A stretch of DNA of 64,000 nucleotides from Chloroflexota bacterium (lineage in GTDB: Bacteria; Chloroflexota; Dehalococcoidia; Bin125). Under the pieces are notes generated by a model, which saw nothing but the letters and a program-made list of their open reading frames with translations, was not told where the DNA came from and searched no databases. Shown here piece after piece: positions 27,216 through 35,885 of the stretch. The translations under genes were made by a program, and so were the position numbers. Every line of letters begins with the position of its first letter. Positions within the stretch are counted from its first letter, which is position 1. The stretch spans positions 1 to 64,000 of the forward strand of contig VXQT01000013.1 in NCBI GenBank assembly GCA_009838915.1, read 5' to 3'.

Positions 27216-27593
27216 ATGTCGGAGACCGAGGAGCAGTCCGTGACGATACTGATCAGCTTCGATATCGACGGCACGCTGGAAGTAGGCGATCCCCCCGGCC
27301 CGCTGACCATGGACATGGTCCGCCTGGTCCGCGACAAGGACTTCCTGATCGGCAGCTGTTCCGATCGCACCCTGAGCAGCCAACGAGCGCTCTGGCAAGA
27401 CCATGACATCGAGGTTGACTTCGTCGTCGGTAAGCACATGCTGGCCGACGTCAAGGACCGGTTCGACGCCGATGTCTACCTGCACATCGGCGACCGCGAG
27501 GATCTCGATCGGCAATACGCGCTCAAGGCCGGCTTCGATTTTCTCTGGCCCGATGAGGCCGTGGCCCATCCGCACTTCCAGCCGGACATCTGA
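27216..27593 (+). CDS. Small HAD-superfamily protein
   Basis: The product is 125 residues. HAD motif I is present (ISFDIDGTLE, Asp16 and Asp18). Motif II is the Ser in GSCSDRTLSSQ, a Lys lies in VVGKHMLAD, and a GD-x-x-D-like motif is in HIGDREDLDRQYA. It is shorter than most HAD phosphatases and has no cap domain, so it may act on a macromolecular or protein-bound substrate. The substrate is unknown. It lies between the thiolase-like gene and the dimethylformamidase-like operon, same strand. The repeat copy A supplies GAAGGGGG about 8 bases before the ATG. Confidence 0.8.
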   Translation: MSETEEQSVTILISFDIDGTLEVGDPPGPLTMDMVRLVRDKDFLIGSCSDRTLSSQRALWQDHDIEVDFVVGKHMLADVKDRFDADVYLHIGDREDLDRQYALKAGFDFLWPDEAVAHPHFQPDI

Positions 27594-27622
27594 CCCCCTC
27601 TCCCTCTGGGAGAGGGAGGGGG
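27594..27622. repeat. GC-rich palindromic intergenic repeat, copy B
   Basis: CCCTCTCCC-TCT-GGGAGAGGG forms a perfect 9-base stem at 27596-27616, flanked by CC and AGGGGG. It begins at the HAD stop codon, so it may terminate that transcript. Confidence 0.7.
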
Positions 27623-27645
27623 TGAGGGTCCGTTGTTCTGGTCGC

Positions 27646-27858
27646 CTACGATTTGTCCCGAATCGGCTCGTCCCAGTCAATCCCGCAACTTGAGCACCAG
27701 CGCCGCAACCAGACATCCCCGGTTTCGCTCTCGTCCCCGCGCTCCGCATGGATTTGTCCGCCGCATCGACACGCACGCGGGAAGGAACGCCAGCAACCAC
27801 CGCAGTCATCCTCGGCCCGATGGTCGTTGAGAAACTGAGGATGCGTGGAGAGGCTCAT
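27646..27858 (-). CDS. Possible small zinc-ribbon protein
   Basis: This is a reverse-strand frame of 70 residues from ATG 27858 (GAAGG about 11 bases upstream). Cysteines come in pairs: CGGC, CRCGG and CSSCG, the last after a basic Trp-Arg-Arg-Trp segment. CxCG followed by CxxCG is typical of zinc ribbons. It lies alone in an antisense position inside the 27.6-28.0 kb gap. The Cys spacing makes a chance frame less likely, but no family is recognised. Confidence 0.42.
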   Translation of the reverse strand: MSLSTHPQFLNDHRAEDDCGGCWRSFPRACRCGGQIHAERGDESETGDVWLRRWCSSCGIDWDEPIRDKS

Positions 27859-27994
27859 CCGCAATCAGACCTTCGGCATCAATGCCCGTAGGGAGGTCAG
27901 TCTATTGGCCCCGACGCCAGCGGGCGCCGGCCTCGTCGGTTGCATCCCTCTCGCGCCCGGCCTAGCCTGAGCCACCAAACCAGCGAGGGTGCGG

Positions 27995-28309
27995 ATGCCT
28001 TCTCAGTACCCGATTGACCCCAGCCGCACAGATCTCGCGCGTGAGTTCATGGCTAATCCCATGGGTCCGCACAGCGCAGCGCTGCAGCGCATCGTCACGC
28101 GTATGCGCGACACCGAGGCGGCCGGCCGCTATGTGCTCGTCACCCGCGTTCCCTACCAGGAGTGGGGTCTCGCCCAGCTCTCCGGACAGCGCGGCGTCGA
28201 TGTCACCCTGCTCGAAGACCAGGTCTTCAACTCCCTCGAAGATGCGGAGCGAGCGGTCTTCAGGATGCGCTGGGAACTGATCACTGGAACGCCACTCGTC
28301 CTCGATTGA
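27995..28309 (+). CDS. N,N-dimethylformamidase small (alpha) subunit-like protein
   Basis: The product has 104 residues from ATG 27995 (GCGAGGG upstream; GTG 27989 is possible). The order of small patches fits the DMFase small subunit: ANPMGPHSAALQRI, then GRYVLVTRVPYQEW, then an F-x-x-x-E-D-A-x-x-AVFRMRWEL end. In characterised DMFases this helical subunit (about 130 residues) packs on the large subunit. The strongest support is the next gene, 22 bases on, which is the large subunit. On its own this short sequence would not be enough. Confidence 0.65.
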   Translation: MPSQYPIDPSRTDLAREFMANPMGPHSAALQRIVTRMRDTEAAGRYVLVTRVPYQEWGLAQLSGQRGVDVTLLEDQVFNSLEDAERAVFRMRWELITGTPLVLD

Positions 28310-28331
28310 TGTAGCCCCTGGGGAACAGTCC

Positions 28332-30590
28332 ATGCTCGAAAAGAAGATCGCCGGCTACAGCGACGAGATCAGCGTCGCTCCGGGCGAGCGCATCCGCTTC
28401 ATGGTCAGCTGCGAACCGGGCGTCGATCGCTACCAGGCGGACATCGTCCGCCTGATCTCCGGCGACCGCCAGCCCGACGGGCCCGGCTACCGCGACGAAC
28501 TCCTGCCAACGTCCGTGAGCGGTGAGTATCCCGCCCGAACGCAGGAGACCTACTGCGGCTCCTATGCCGTGGTCCCGGACGGCCCGGCCTTTCGCGCCCT
28601 AGGCGATCTCTCCCTCCAGGCCACCATCTTCCCTACGCTGCCTGCCGTCCGCCGAGCTTGCCTGATCTCCAAGATGGACGTCGACGCCGGTCGCGGCTTC
28701 GCGCTCTGGACGGATCCGTCCGATGGTCTCGTCCTACAACTCGGAGACGGCGCGGGCGGTCTGTCCGAGCACGCCCTGGGCCAGCCGTTCGTCTCCCGCG
28801 AGTGGTACCTGGTCAGCGCCACGTACAACTCGGCCAACGGCGAGGTGCTTCTGCGGCAACACCTTCTCGACTCCTACGCCCGCGACACCTCGAGCGGCGA
28901 AGCCCGTCACGCTAGCGACGGGGCTGCGGCCGTCGATTGCGACGCGCCGCTCTTAATCGCCGCGGCCAGCCGCGAGGAGGCCCGCGGGAAACCGGTCGGA
29001 GAGATGATTTTCAACGGGCGGATCGAGCGCCCGGTCGTCGCTTCCCGCGTACTTGAGCCCAGTGAAATCGAAGCGCTGCGCTCAGGACCGGTTCCCGTCG
29101 ATCTGCGGACCGACATCTGTGCCGCCTGGGACTTTGGCCAGGCGTTTGAGACCGACGAGATCATTGACATTTCGCCCAACCGCGCCAATGGAGAATTGAT
29201 CAACCTTCCGATCCGCGCTGTGCGCGGCTCCAACTGGACAGGCGACGAACTCAGCTATCGCCACGCGCCCGATCAGTACGCTGCCATCCATTTCCTCGAT
29301 GACTCGCTCTACGACTGCGAGTGGGACGCCGACTTCGAGCTTGAAGTCCCTGCCGACACGCCCAGCGGTCTCTACGCCGCCCGCCTCAGCTCCGGCGACC
29401 AGGAAGATCACATCACGTTTGTTGTGCGTCCACCGCGCGAACTCAGTGAGCGCAAGGATCGTGCCGATCGGGCCACTGCATCGCTCGCGTTGCTAATTCC
29501 CACGGCCAGCTACATGGCTTACGGCAATTCTCGCGGCAGTATCGAATTCGGCAATGAACTGCTCGCCAATCACCTCGCTGTGATCGGGCCTGACGAACGC
29601 TACCTCAACCGGCATCCCGAGTACGGCAACTCGATGTATGACCACCACAACGACGGTACGGGCGTCTGCTACTCCTCGCGGCTGCGTCCGCTAATCAACA
29701 TCCGTCCAACCCATCCCTGGCTCTGGCAGCTCAGCGCCGACATGCATCTGGTCGAGTGGCTCGAGGCGCAAGGCATTCCCTTCGACGTGATCACTGACGA
29801 AGATATGCATCATGACGGCGTCTCGCTTCTGGAGCGCTACTCCTGCGTGATGACCTGTAGTCATCCGGAGTACTACTCCACGCAGATGTGGGACGCCGTT
29901 CATGCCTTCACCCAGCGCGGCGGCCGGCTGATGTACATGGGCGGCAACGGCTTCTACTGGCGCGTCGCCTACCGCGACGACAAGCCTGGGGCCATGGAAA
30001 TGCGCCGCACCGAGGACGGCTCTCGCTCCTGGGCCAGCGAGCCGGGCGAGTACTACATGGCCTTCACCGGCGAGTACGGCGGCCTCTGGTGGCGCGCCGG
30101 CCGCACGCCGCAGTCACTGGTCGGCAACGGATTTATCGCCCAGGGCTTTGACCACTCCTCCTACTTCCGGCGGACAGACGACAGCCACGACCCGCGCGTT
30201 GCCTTCATCTTCGAGGGCGTCGAGAATGAGATCATCGGCGACTTCGGCCTGATCGGAGGCGGCGCGGCCGGGCTGGAACTGGACTCGGCCAGCCGCGCCT
30301 ACGGCACGCCGCCCCACGCCCTGACCGTGGCAACCTCCGAGCAGCACACCGACGCCTATATTCGCGTGAACGAGGACATCGGTCACATGCTGCTCTCGAT
30401 CGGCGGGCAGGACGATCCGCAGGTACACGCAGACGTGGTCTTCTTCGAGACGCCGCGCGGAGGCGCCGTGTTCTCGACCGGTTCGATCGGCTGGAGCTCG
30501 GCGCTGTTCCATAACGATCACGACAACAACGTCTCGCGCATCACGCGCAACGTGCTCGACCGATTCCTCGATCCGACTCCGCTCGCCTAG
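28332..30590 (+). CDS. N,N-dimethylformamidase large (beta) subunit-like amidohydrolase
   Basis: The 752-residue product matches the usual DMFase large-subunit length. It has an N-terminal beta region, a LamG/concanavalin-like segment (about 75-250) and a C-terminal DMFA2-type domain (about 365-750). Candidate iron ligands, by similarity to the two-Tyr one-Glu site described for the Paracoccus enzyme, are a Tyr of SYMAYGN (394/397), Tyr436 in MYDHHNDGTGVCYSSR, and Glu513 in SHPEYYSTQMWD. Known DMFases hydrolyse dimethylformamide to dimethylamine and formate, but relatives in marine bacteria probably act on other N-substituted amides, so the substrate is open. It follows the small-subunit gene. 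The ribosome site is GGGGAAC. Confidence 0.85.
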   Translation: MLEKKIAGYSDEISVAPGERIRFMVSCEPGVDRYQADIVRLISGDRQPDGPGYRDELLPTSVSGEYPARTQETYCGSYAVVPDGPAFRALGDLSLQATIFPTLPAVRRACLISKMDVDAGRGFALWTDPSDGLVLQLGDGAGGLSEHALGQPFVSREWYLVSATYNSANGEVLLRQHLLDSYARDTSSGEARHASDGAAAVDCDAPLLIAAASREEARGKPVGEMIFNGRIERPVVASRVLEPSEIEALRSGPVPVDLRTDICAAWDFGQAFETDEIIDISPNRANGELINLPIRAVRGSNWTGDELSYRHAPDQYAAIHFLDDSLYDCEWDADFELEVPADTPSGLYAARLSSGDQEDHITFVVRPPRELSERKDRADRATASLALLIPTASYMAYGNSRGSIEFGNELLANHLAVIGPDERYLNRHPEYGNSMYDHHNDGTGVCYSSRLRPLINIRPTHPWLWQLSADMHLVEWLEAQGIPFDVITDEDMHHDGVSLLERYSCVMTCSHPEYYSTQMWDAVHAFTQRGGRLMYMGGNGFYWRVAYRDDKPGAMEMRRTEDGSRSWASEPGEYYMAFTGEYGGLWWRAGRTPQSLVGNGFIAQGFDHSSYFRRTDDSHDPRVAFIFEGVENEIIGDFGLIGGGAAGLELDSASRAYGTPPHALTVATSEQHTDAYIRVNEDIGHMLLSIGGQDDPQVHADVVFFETPRGGAVFSTGSIGWSSALFHNDHDNNVSRITRNVLDRFLDPTPLA

Positions 30591-30740
30591 CACTCGGAGA
30601 CGCGTCCACCCGCGGCGCGGATCTCCACGTCATACGGCGATCCGACTTCAGGCCGTCAATCCTTGCCCGATGAAGGCTGAGATTGATGTGCATTGTTTGC
30701 CCTCGTCTCCGCTGTTCAAGACTCGAAGCTATTGGAGTCT

Positions 30741-30790
30741 GTCAATTCGCATGTCACTGCATGGTCACTGCGGAAACGGCGTTGTATGAT
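30741..30790 (+). promoter_or_regulatory. Pho-box-like direct repeats and -10 before the second fusion regulator
   Basis: GTCAATTC (30741), GTCACTGC (30753) and GTCACTGC (30764) repeat at 12- and 11-base steps, one helical turn each. This is the layout bound by PhoB/OmpR winged-helix proteins. A TATGAT hexamer at 30785-30790 lies 13 bases after the last exact repeat, with no -35 hexamer needed if the repeats replace it. The downstream gene itself encodes such a winged helix, so autoregulation is plausible. Confidence 0.45.
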
Positions 30791-30849
30791 GCTCTGTGAC
30801 GGTCAAGATCGAGTCATAAGGAAGCTCCGACAGACGGAAGAGGACAGGC

Positions 30850-33282
30850 ATGGCCCAGGATGAAGTGCAGGCACGGCGTATCGCGACCTTGGAGGAGCGT
30901 CTCTCGCGACTGGGCGAGGCGAGCCTGCGGATCTCGGAGAGCCTTGACTTCGACACCGTGCTGCAGGAAGTAGTTGACGGCGCCCGGGCGCTGACGGGTT
31001 CACGCTACGGCGCGATCATGGTCATGAGCGACGACGGGCTGACCTCCGACCTGATCGTCTCAGGCGTTTCAGAAGACGAACGGCAGGCGCTGCTGGAGAT
31101 GCCTGAGGCGCCGGCGTTCTTCTCTTACCTGAGCGGAGTGAACGAGCCGCTGCGCATCTCGGACATCGACAGCCACATGAGCCCTGAGGGGATGCCAAGC
31201 TTCCGCCCGCCGCTGCCGGCGACGTCGCTGATGGTCGCGCCGGTCCGTCACCAGGGCGTCGGCGTGGGCACGATTTACCTGGCCCATGATCGAGACGACC
31301 GGCAGTTCAGCGGGGAGGACGAGGAGACGCTGGTCATGTTCGCCTCGCAGGCGGCGTTGGTGATCGCCAACGCCCGCCGCCATCGCGACGAGCAGCGCGC
31401 CCGCGCCGACCTGGAGGCGTTGATCGACACCTCACCGGTGGGCGTGGTGGTGTTCGATGCCCGCACCGGCGCGCCGCGATCGTTCAACCGAGAGGCATCG
31501 CGCATCGTCGATCGGCTGCGCGATGCCGATCAGTCGCCGGAAGAGTTGTTGGAGGTAGTGAGCTTCCGCCGCGGCGACGGGCGCGAGGTGTCTCTGCGGG
31601 AGTTCCAGATGACGGAGCTGCTGAGCATCGAAGAGACGGTGCGCGCAGAAGAGGTGGTGTTGCGCGTCGCCGACGGGCGCAGCGTCACCGTGCTGCTCAA
31701 CGCGACGCCGATCGTCTCCGGCGACGGCGCGGTCGAAACAGTCGTGGTGACGCTGCAAGACATGGCGTCGGTGGAGGAGATGGAGCGTCTGCGGGCCGAG
31801 TTCCTGGCCATGGTCAGCCACGAGTTGCGCGCGCCGCTGTCGACGATCAAGGGCTCGGCCACGACCGTACTGGACTCGGCCGTGGAGTTTGACCCGGCGG
31901 TCGTGCGCCAGTTCGTCCGGATCATCTCCGAGCAGGCCGATCATCTCAACGGTCTGGTCTCGGACCTGCTCGACGCGGCGCGGATTCAGACCGGCGAGCT
32001 GCCGGTCAGTCCGGAGCCGGCGGAGGCGACGGTGTTAGTCGACCGGGCGCGGAGTGCGTTCGCCAACGCCGGCGACGGGAATCCCGTGCAGATCGACATC
32101 GAGCCGAACATGCCGCTGGTCATGGCCGATCGGCGGCGAATCGTCCAGGTGCTTGTCAACCTGCTGAAGAACGCGAGCCGCAACTCGCCAGAGGGATCCA
32201 TCATCACACTGAGCGTCGCGCGTACGGACGTGCATCTTGCGTTCACCGTGTCCAACCGAGGCAGCGGCATTCCGCAGGAGCGTCTGCCCAACCTGTTTCG
32301 CAAATTCTCCGCTGGTCAGTCGGAAGGCCAGGTCAGCGACACGGGGTTGGGACTGGCGATCTGCAAGGGCATCGTCGAAGGCCACGGTGGCCGCATCTGG
32401 GCGGAGAGCGACGGTGTCGGCAAGGGCGCGCGTTTCACGTTCACGCTGCTGACCGTCGAGGCGGCCGGCCTGGGCTCGCCGTCCGATACGACGCTGATCG
32501 AAGAGCTTCCCCAGCCGGAAGAACAACCCGGACCCCGCATCCTGGCCGTCGACGACGATCCCCAGGCGTTGCGCTTTGTGCGCGAAGTCCTCGTCGCCGA
32601 CGGCTTCGACGCGGTCGTGACCGGCGATCCGCAGGAGGCGATGCAACTGATGACCGAGGAGCGGCCCCAACTGGTGCTGCTTGACCTGGTACTGCCGGAC
32701 ACCGACGGTATCGACCTGATGGTAGAGATGCGCAAGCGAGCCGACGTGCCGGTGATTTTTCTCTCGGCCTATGGCCGCGACGAGTTAATCGCTCGAGCCT
32801 TTGAACAGGGCGCGTCGGACTACGTGGTCAAGCCGTTCTCGCCGACCGAGCTGTCGGCGCGGATCAAGGCGGCCCTGCGCCGCCGCGAGGTATCGGTCCC
32901 TCCGCCGCCCTACACGTTCGAGGAACTGCGTGTCGACTACGTCAGGCGCCGCGTGACGCTCGCCGGCGAGGCGCTGCAACTGACGCCTACCGAGTACCGC
33001 ATGCTGGTCGAACTCTCGGCAAACGGCGGCAAGCTGGTCACGTACGAACAGATCCTGGATCGGGTCTGGGGCAAGGATCCGGAATCCGATCTTCGGCCGA
33101 TGCGGACGATGATGGGCAAGCTGCGCAGCAAGCTTGGCGAAGACACGGGAGAGCCCCGATACATCTTCACCGAGCCCCGCGTCGGCTATCGGATGCCGAT
33201 CGGAACACCAATCGAACCTGACGACCAGAGCAATCCTGAGGCTGCCGAACAAGAGCCGGGCAACCCGACGCCGTCGTCCTAA
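30850..33282 (+). CDS. Second GAF-PAS-histidine kinase-receiver-winged helix fusion
   Basis: The 810-residue product has the same architecture as the 12367 gene, with long identical blocks. His324 lies in MVSHELRAPLSTIKG, the N box is NLLKNASRNSPEGS, the G box is SDTGLGLAICKGIVE and the phospho-Asp is Asp612 in LLDLVLPD. The C-terminal winged helix has LTPTEYRMLVEL and YIFTEPRVGYRMP. It is soluble. The N-terminal GAF domains differ most, so the two proteins probably sense different ligands but bind similar DNA. It follows the dimethylformamidase-like operon on the same strand after 259 bases, so it could regulate that operon (inference). ATG 30850 is preceded by GGAAGAGGACAGGC. Confidence 0.95.
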   Translation: MAQDEVQARRIATLEERLSRLGEASLRISESLDFDTVLQEVVDGARALTGSRYGAIMVMSDDGLTSDLIVSGVSEDERQALLEMPEAPAFFSYLSGVNEPLRISDIDSHMSPEGMPSFRPPLPATSLMVAPVRHQGVGVGTIYLAHDRDDRQFSGEDEETLVMFASQAALVIANARRHRDEQRARADLEALIDTSPVGVVVFDARTGAPRSFNREASRIVDRLRDADQSPEELLEVVSFRRGDGREVSLREFQMTELLSIEETVRAEEVVLRVADGRSVTVLLNATPIVSGDGAVETVVVTLQDMASVEEMERLRAEFLAMVSHELRAPLSTIKGSATTVLDSAVEFDPAVVRQFVRIISEQADHLNGLVSDLLDAARIQTGELPVSPEPAEATVLVDRARSAFANAGDGNPVQIDIEPNMPLVMADRRRIVQVLVNLLKNASRNSPEGSIITLSVARTDVHLAFTVSNRGSGIPQERLPNLFRKFSAGQSEGQVSDTGLGLAICKGIVEGHGGRIWAESDGVGKGARFTFTLLTVEAAGLGSPSDTTLIEELPQPEEQPGPRILAVDDDPQALRFVREVLVADGFDAVVTGDPQEAMQLMTEERPQLVLLDLVLPDTDGIDLMVEMRKRADVPVIFLSAYGRDELIARAFEQGASDYVVKPFSPTELSARIKAALRRREVSVPPPPYTFEELRVDYVRRRVTLAGEALQLTPTEYRMLVELSANGGKLVTYEQILDRVWGKDPESDLRPMRTMMGKLRSKLGEDTGEPRYIFTEPRVGYRMPIGTPIEPDDQSNPEAAEQEPGNPTPSS

Positions 33283-33348
33283 GCGACGAGTCCGCACGAG
33301 GGGATGTCTGGGCGTTGTGATTCTCTTGTAAGAGGAGCTTCACTTGAC

Positions 33349-33365
33349 GGTGACTGCACGTCACC
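33349..33365. promoter_or_regulatory. Inverted repeat after the second fusion regulator
   Basis: GGTGAC-TGCAC-GTCACC is a perfect 6-base inverted repeat next to a TTGACG hexamer (33344-33349). It may be an operator for the small gene at 33520. GTGACTGCA resembles the inverse of the GTCACTGC repeats at 30753, though orientation differs. Confidence 0.3.
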
Positions 33366-33519
33366 GAGATGGTTGACTGTTGCCGTCCTGCCGGCCAGCT
33401 TGCGACCGCGAGTTTCGGAACGCGCACAAAGAATGCGACTGACGGCGCAATGTAGAGAGAGTGGCAGGCTGTACTTGCATTGATCTTGTGACCGCCTATC
33501 ATCTGGCAACGGAGGCGCG

Positions 33520-33777
33520 ATGACTATCACGACTGCTCAAGTCGAGGCGGCGTTAATCGAGTGCGAGCCGAAGGCCGAGTACCGGGTGAACGGCCTGGCG
33601 CTCTTCACCGAGCGAGCCAACGGCGAACTCAGTACCTGGGGACATGCCGGTCACGACGTCTCGCTGGAGCGGGTGATACCGTTCTACGGCGATCCTCGCG
33701 TCCTGCGTCTGGCCTTCTGGTGCGAGACCTGCCACGTCTCGCAGCTTGCGTTGCTCGCGCGCCCCGATGTCGAGTGA
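33520..33777 (+). CDS. Small hypothetical protein with a CxxC motif
   Basis: The product is 85 residues from an ATG with a GGAGG ribosome site 7 bases upstream. It has no signal peptide. A CETC pair followed by His (FWCETCHVSQ) near the C terminus could bind a metal. The middle reads as alternating strands (YRVNGLALF, VLRLAFWCE). No family is recognised. It is convergent with the replication-relaxation gene. Confidence 0.6.
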   Translation: MTITTAQVEAALIECEPKAEYRVNGLALFTERANGELSTWGHAGHDVSLERVIPFYGDPRVLRLAFWCETCHVSQLALLARPDVE

Positions 33778-33850
33778 GTACGTCGAGCGTCTGCGACTGA
33801 ACTCCAGCTCGACCTCCTCACAGATCGGAAGCGCGCCACTGCGTGGCCGA

Positions 33851-35593
33851 TCAGGTGGCGCAGTGAAGCGGCACGGGTCGATCCTGCTCTGACCAAATGG
33901 TGCGATCTCCAGTGAGGGGTCCCACCATGGCTTCGGTGAGCGTGGTGGCGAGGAGCGGAAGGCTGCCTCGTTCCCGAATGAAGATGTCGCGGGCGCGGCG
34001 AGTCTGGCAGACAAACAGGACGGGAACCGCGCGGCGCGCCGCGGCCGCTCGTCGGTAGGGACGCAGCTTGCCCGCGATCAGGACCGGTTCCCGCGCGCGA
34101 CGCTCGAACTCGATCGCATGCGGACCGGATCCAAATGGTCCGTCCTCGACGAGCAGCAACAGGTCGGGTCGGATCTGGGTCAGACCAGGCAGGTTGACCT
34201 CGCCTCGCCAACCCGCGTACGCCCTGACTCCCTCACGGGCTAGTTGCAGTACGAGATCGTTGACGCCATCGTCGTGGCGCTGCTCCCTGAGCCTCCACTT
34301 GCGCTGCAGATAGAACCCGTGTCGGCTGCGGATCACAGCCGGCCGGACGCGGCTGAAGTTAGCGGCGCGGCGTATCCCGGCCTCGCCCAGGTAGTAGCGC
34401 TCTTCGAAGCATGCGGCGAGATCAAGGTCATCGAGGCGCTGCAGAATGCGGCGCACGCGTTCCTGCTGCCCGCCTGAGAGTTCCTGAAGCCAGCCTGCGC
34501 GCATTGCCGGAAACTCTGCGATCAACTGGAAAAGGCGGTAGGCAAGGGGTTCGGCGATCACGTCGAAGTCGCGATTTCGATGTAACCAGTGCCCGATGCG
34601 CTCGGGTCGACCGACTCTGATCCTCGACTGCGGATCGGAGATCAGGTCGCGCGAGGGCCGAGGCGTGATTGGCGCGGAGCAGCGGCGGTCAGGAGTGCAG
34701 ACCAGGATCGGTGGGTCATCGTCGAGCGTGCGCCGGGCGAGGTCGGCCGCCCAGCCGTCGGCGGCGACAACGACCAACGCCGACGGCTCGACCCGCTGCT
34801 CCGGATCCTCGTAGAACGCGCGGTTACTGATCCGAAACAGGCGCTTGCGCTGCGCGGAGTAGCAGTCGAGATTCCAGAAGCGGTGGTCTTGCTTGCGCCG
34901 CAGCGCACGCTCGGTGGCATGCAGTCCGGCATACGTGAGCGGTATCCAGATCGTCTCGCCGTACCTTGCGACAGCCGAGAAGAAGCTGCCATTACGCATC
35001 AGCCTGAGGTCGCTGAACGGAGGCGGCATGTCCCAATCCGGATGCCGCAAATGTCCGTCCAGTAGCAGCCCAGGCGCGAGCTGGTAGAGGGTTTCCAGCA
35101 TGGGCAGCCGGCGCAGGCAGGTCTGCAGTCCGCGCGCCGTCGCGGTCCAGGGCGGATGCTCGTGTCCGGGCCCGGCATCGACCGCCCTCGAGAGGAAGGG
35201 CGAGAACTCAAGGCGGTCGCGGTGACCGTAGTGTTCATGGTCGAGCGCAATTCGCGTGCCCTCGGCGCGACTTGAGGCCAGCATGTCGGCGATAGCTGGC
35301 TTCGGCGTGCCGTCCCGCAACAGTTCGCGGGGACCGAGGTGAGTGTGATCGGTGGTGTAGAGCTCGGTCAGCGAACGAGCGGTGAGGTACCAGCGCTGTC
35401 GAGGAACCTCGACCATGCCGCGCCGCAGCGAGCCCATCCAGCCGCCCAGGACGAGCGCATCGAGCTGGGCTTGGAGTTCTATCTCTGGTTCACTCACGAT
35501 GAGGGCCAGGTCTGCCGTGGCCGCCAGTGGCATCTGACCGATCAAACGCAACAGTCGCCGCTGCTCCGGCGTAAGTTGCCGCCCGCCAACCAT
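33851..35593 (-). CDS. Replication-relaxation family protein
   Basis: The 580-residue product begins with a winged-helix region (LTPEQRRLLRLIGQMPLA, about 5-70). The C-terminal half has a nuclease-like pattern: IRPDLLLLVED, HAIEFERRAREP, KLRPYRRA, then VPVLFVCQT. This resembles the PD-(D/E)XK-like part of replication-relaxation proteins (PF13814), which are usually found on plasmids and integrated conjugative elements. Here the gene stands alone, with no transfer or replication gene nearby, so it may be a remnant or a domesticated gene. The middle (about 90-400) is not recognised. Codon use looks like that of its neighbours. Confidence 0.55.
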   Translation of the reverse strand: MVGGRQLTPEQRRLLRLIGQMPLAATADLALIVSEPEIELQAQLDALVLGGWMGSLRRGMVEVPRQRWYLTARSLTELYTTDHTHLGPRELLRDGTPKPAIADMLASSRAEGTRIALDHEHYGHRDRLEFSPFLSRAVDAGPGHEHPPWTATARGLQTCLRRLPMLETLYQLAPGLLLDGHLRHPDWDMPPPFSDLRLMRNGSFFSAVARYGETIWIPLTYAGLHATERALRRKQDHRFWNLDCYSAQRKRLFRISNRAFYEDPEQRVEPSALVVVAADGWAADLARRTLDDDPPILVCTPDRRCSAPITPRPSRDLISDPQSRIRVGRPERIGHWLHRNRDFDVIAEPLAYRLFQLIAEFPAMRAGWLQELSGGQQERVRRILQRLDDLDLAACFEERYYLGEAGIRRAANFSRVRPAVIRSRHGFYLQRKWRLREQRHDDGVNDLVLQLAREGVRAYAGWRGEVNLPGLTQIRPDLLLLVEDGPFGSGPHAIEFERRAREPVLIAGKLRPYRRAAAARRAVPVLFVCQTRRARDIFIRERGSLPLLATTLTEAMVGPLTGDRTIWSEQDRPVPLHCAT

Positions 35594-35852
35594 CTCCGTC
35601 CCTGCGCTTCCGTGGGCCGGCGTCGCGGAGGTGAGTCCACGACAGGCCTGGATGCTGCAGGGGAACTGCAGGTTGACCGGGTTCCGACCGCGCGCTTCGT
35701 CCCAGCGTCACGTCGGAACGACAATGCTGCTCCGATGCGTCCGACGGTATGTCCGGCGCGGAGCGCAGATCGTCGTCGAATGTCATGTCCAGGTAAGACG
35801 GGCGATCGGTCTACTGAGACACGCTGACGAGATGTACGCGACTACAGAAGGT

Positions 35853-35881
35853 CCTCTCTCCCCGTGAAGCGAGGGGAGGGG
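35853..35881. repeat. GC-rich palindromic intergenic repeat, copy C
   Basis: CTCCCC pairs with GGGGAG around the loop GTGAAGCGA. It lies 5 bases downstream of the Anbu stop and may end that operon. The rest of this 292-base gap shows nothing else. Confidence 0.6.
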
Positions 35882-35885
35882 CAAG

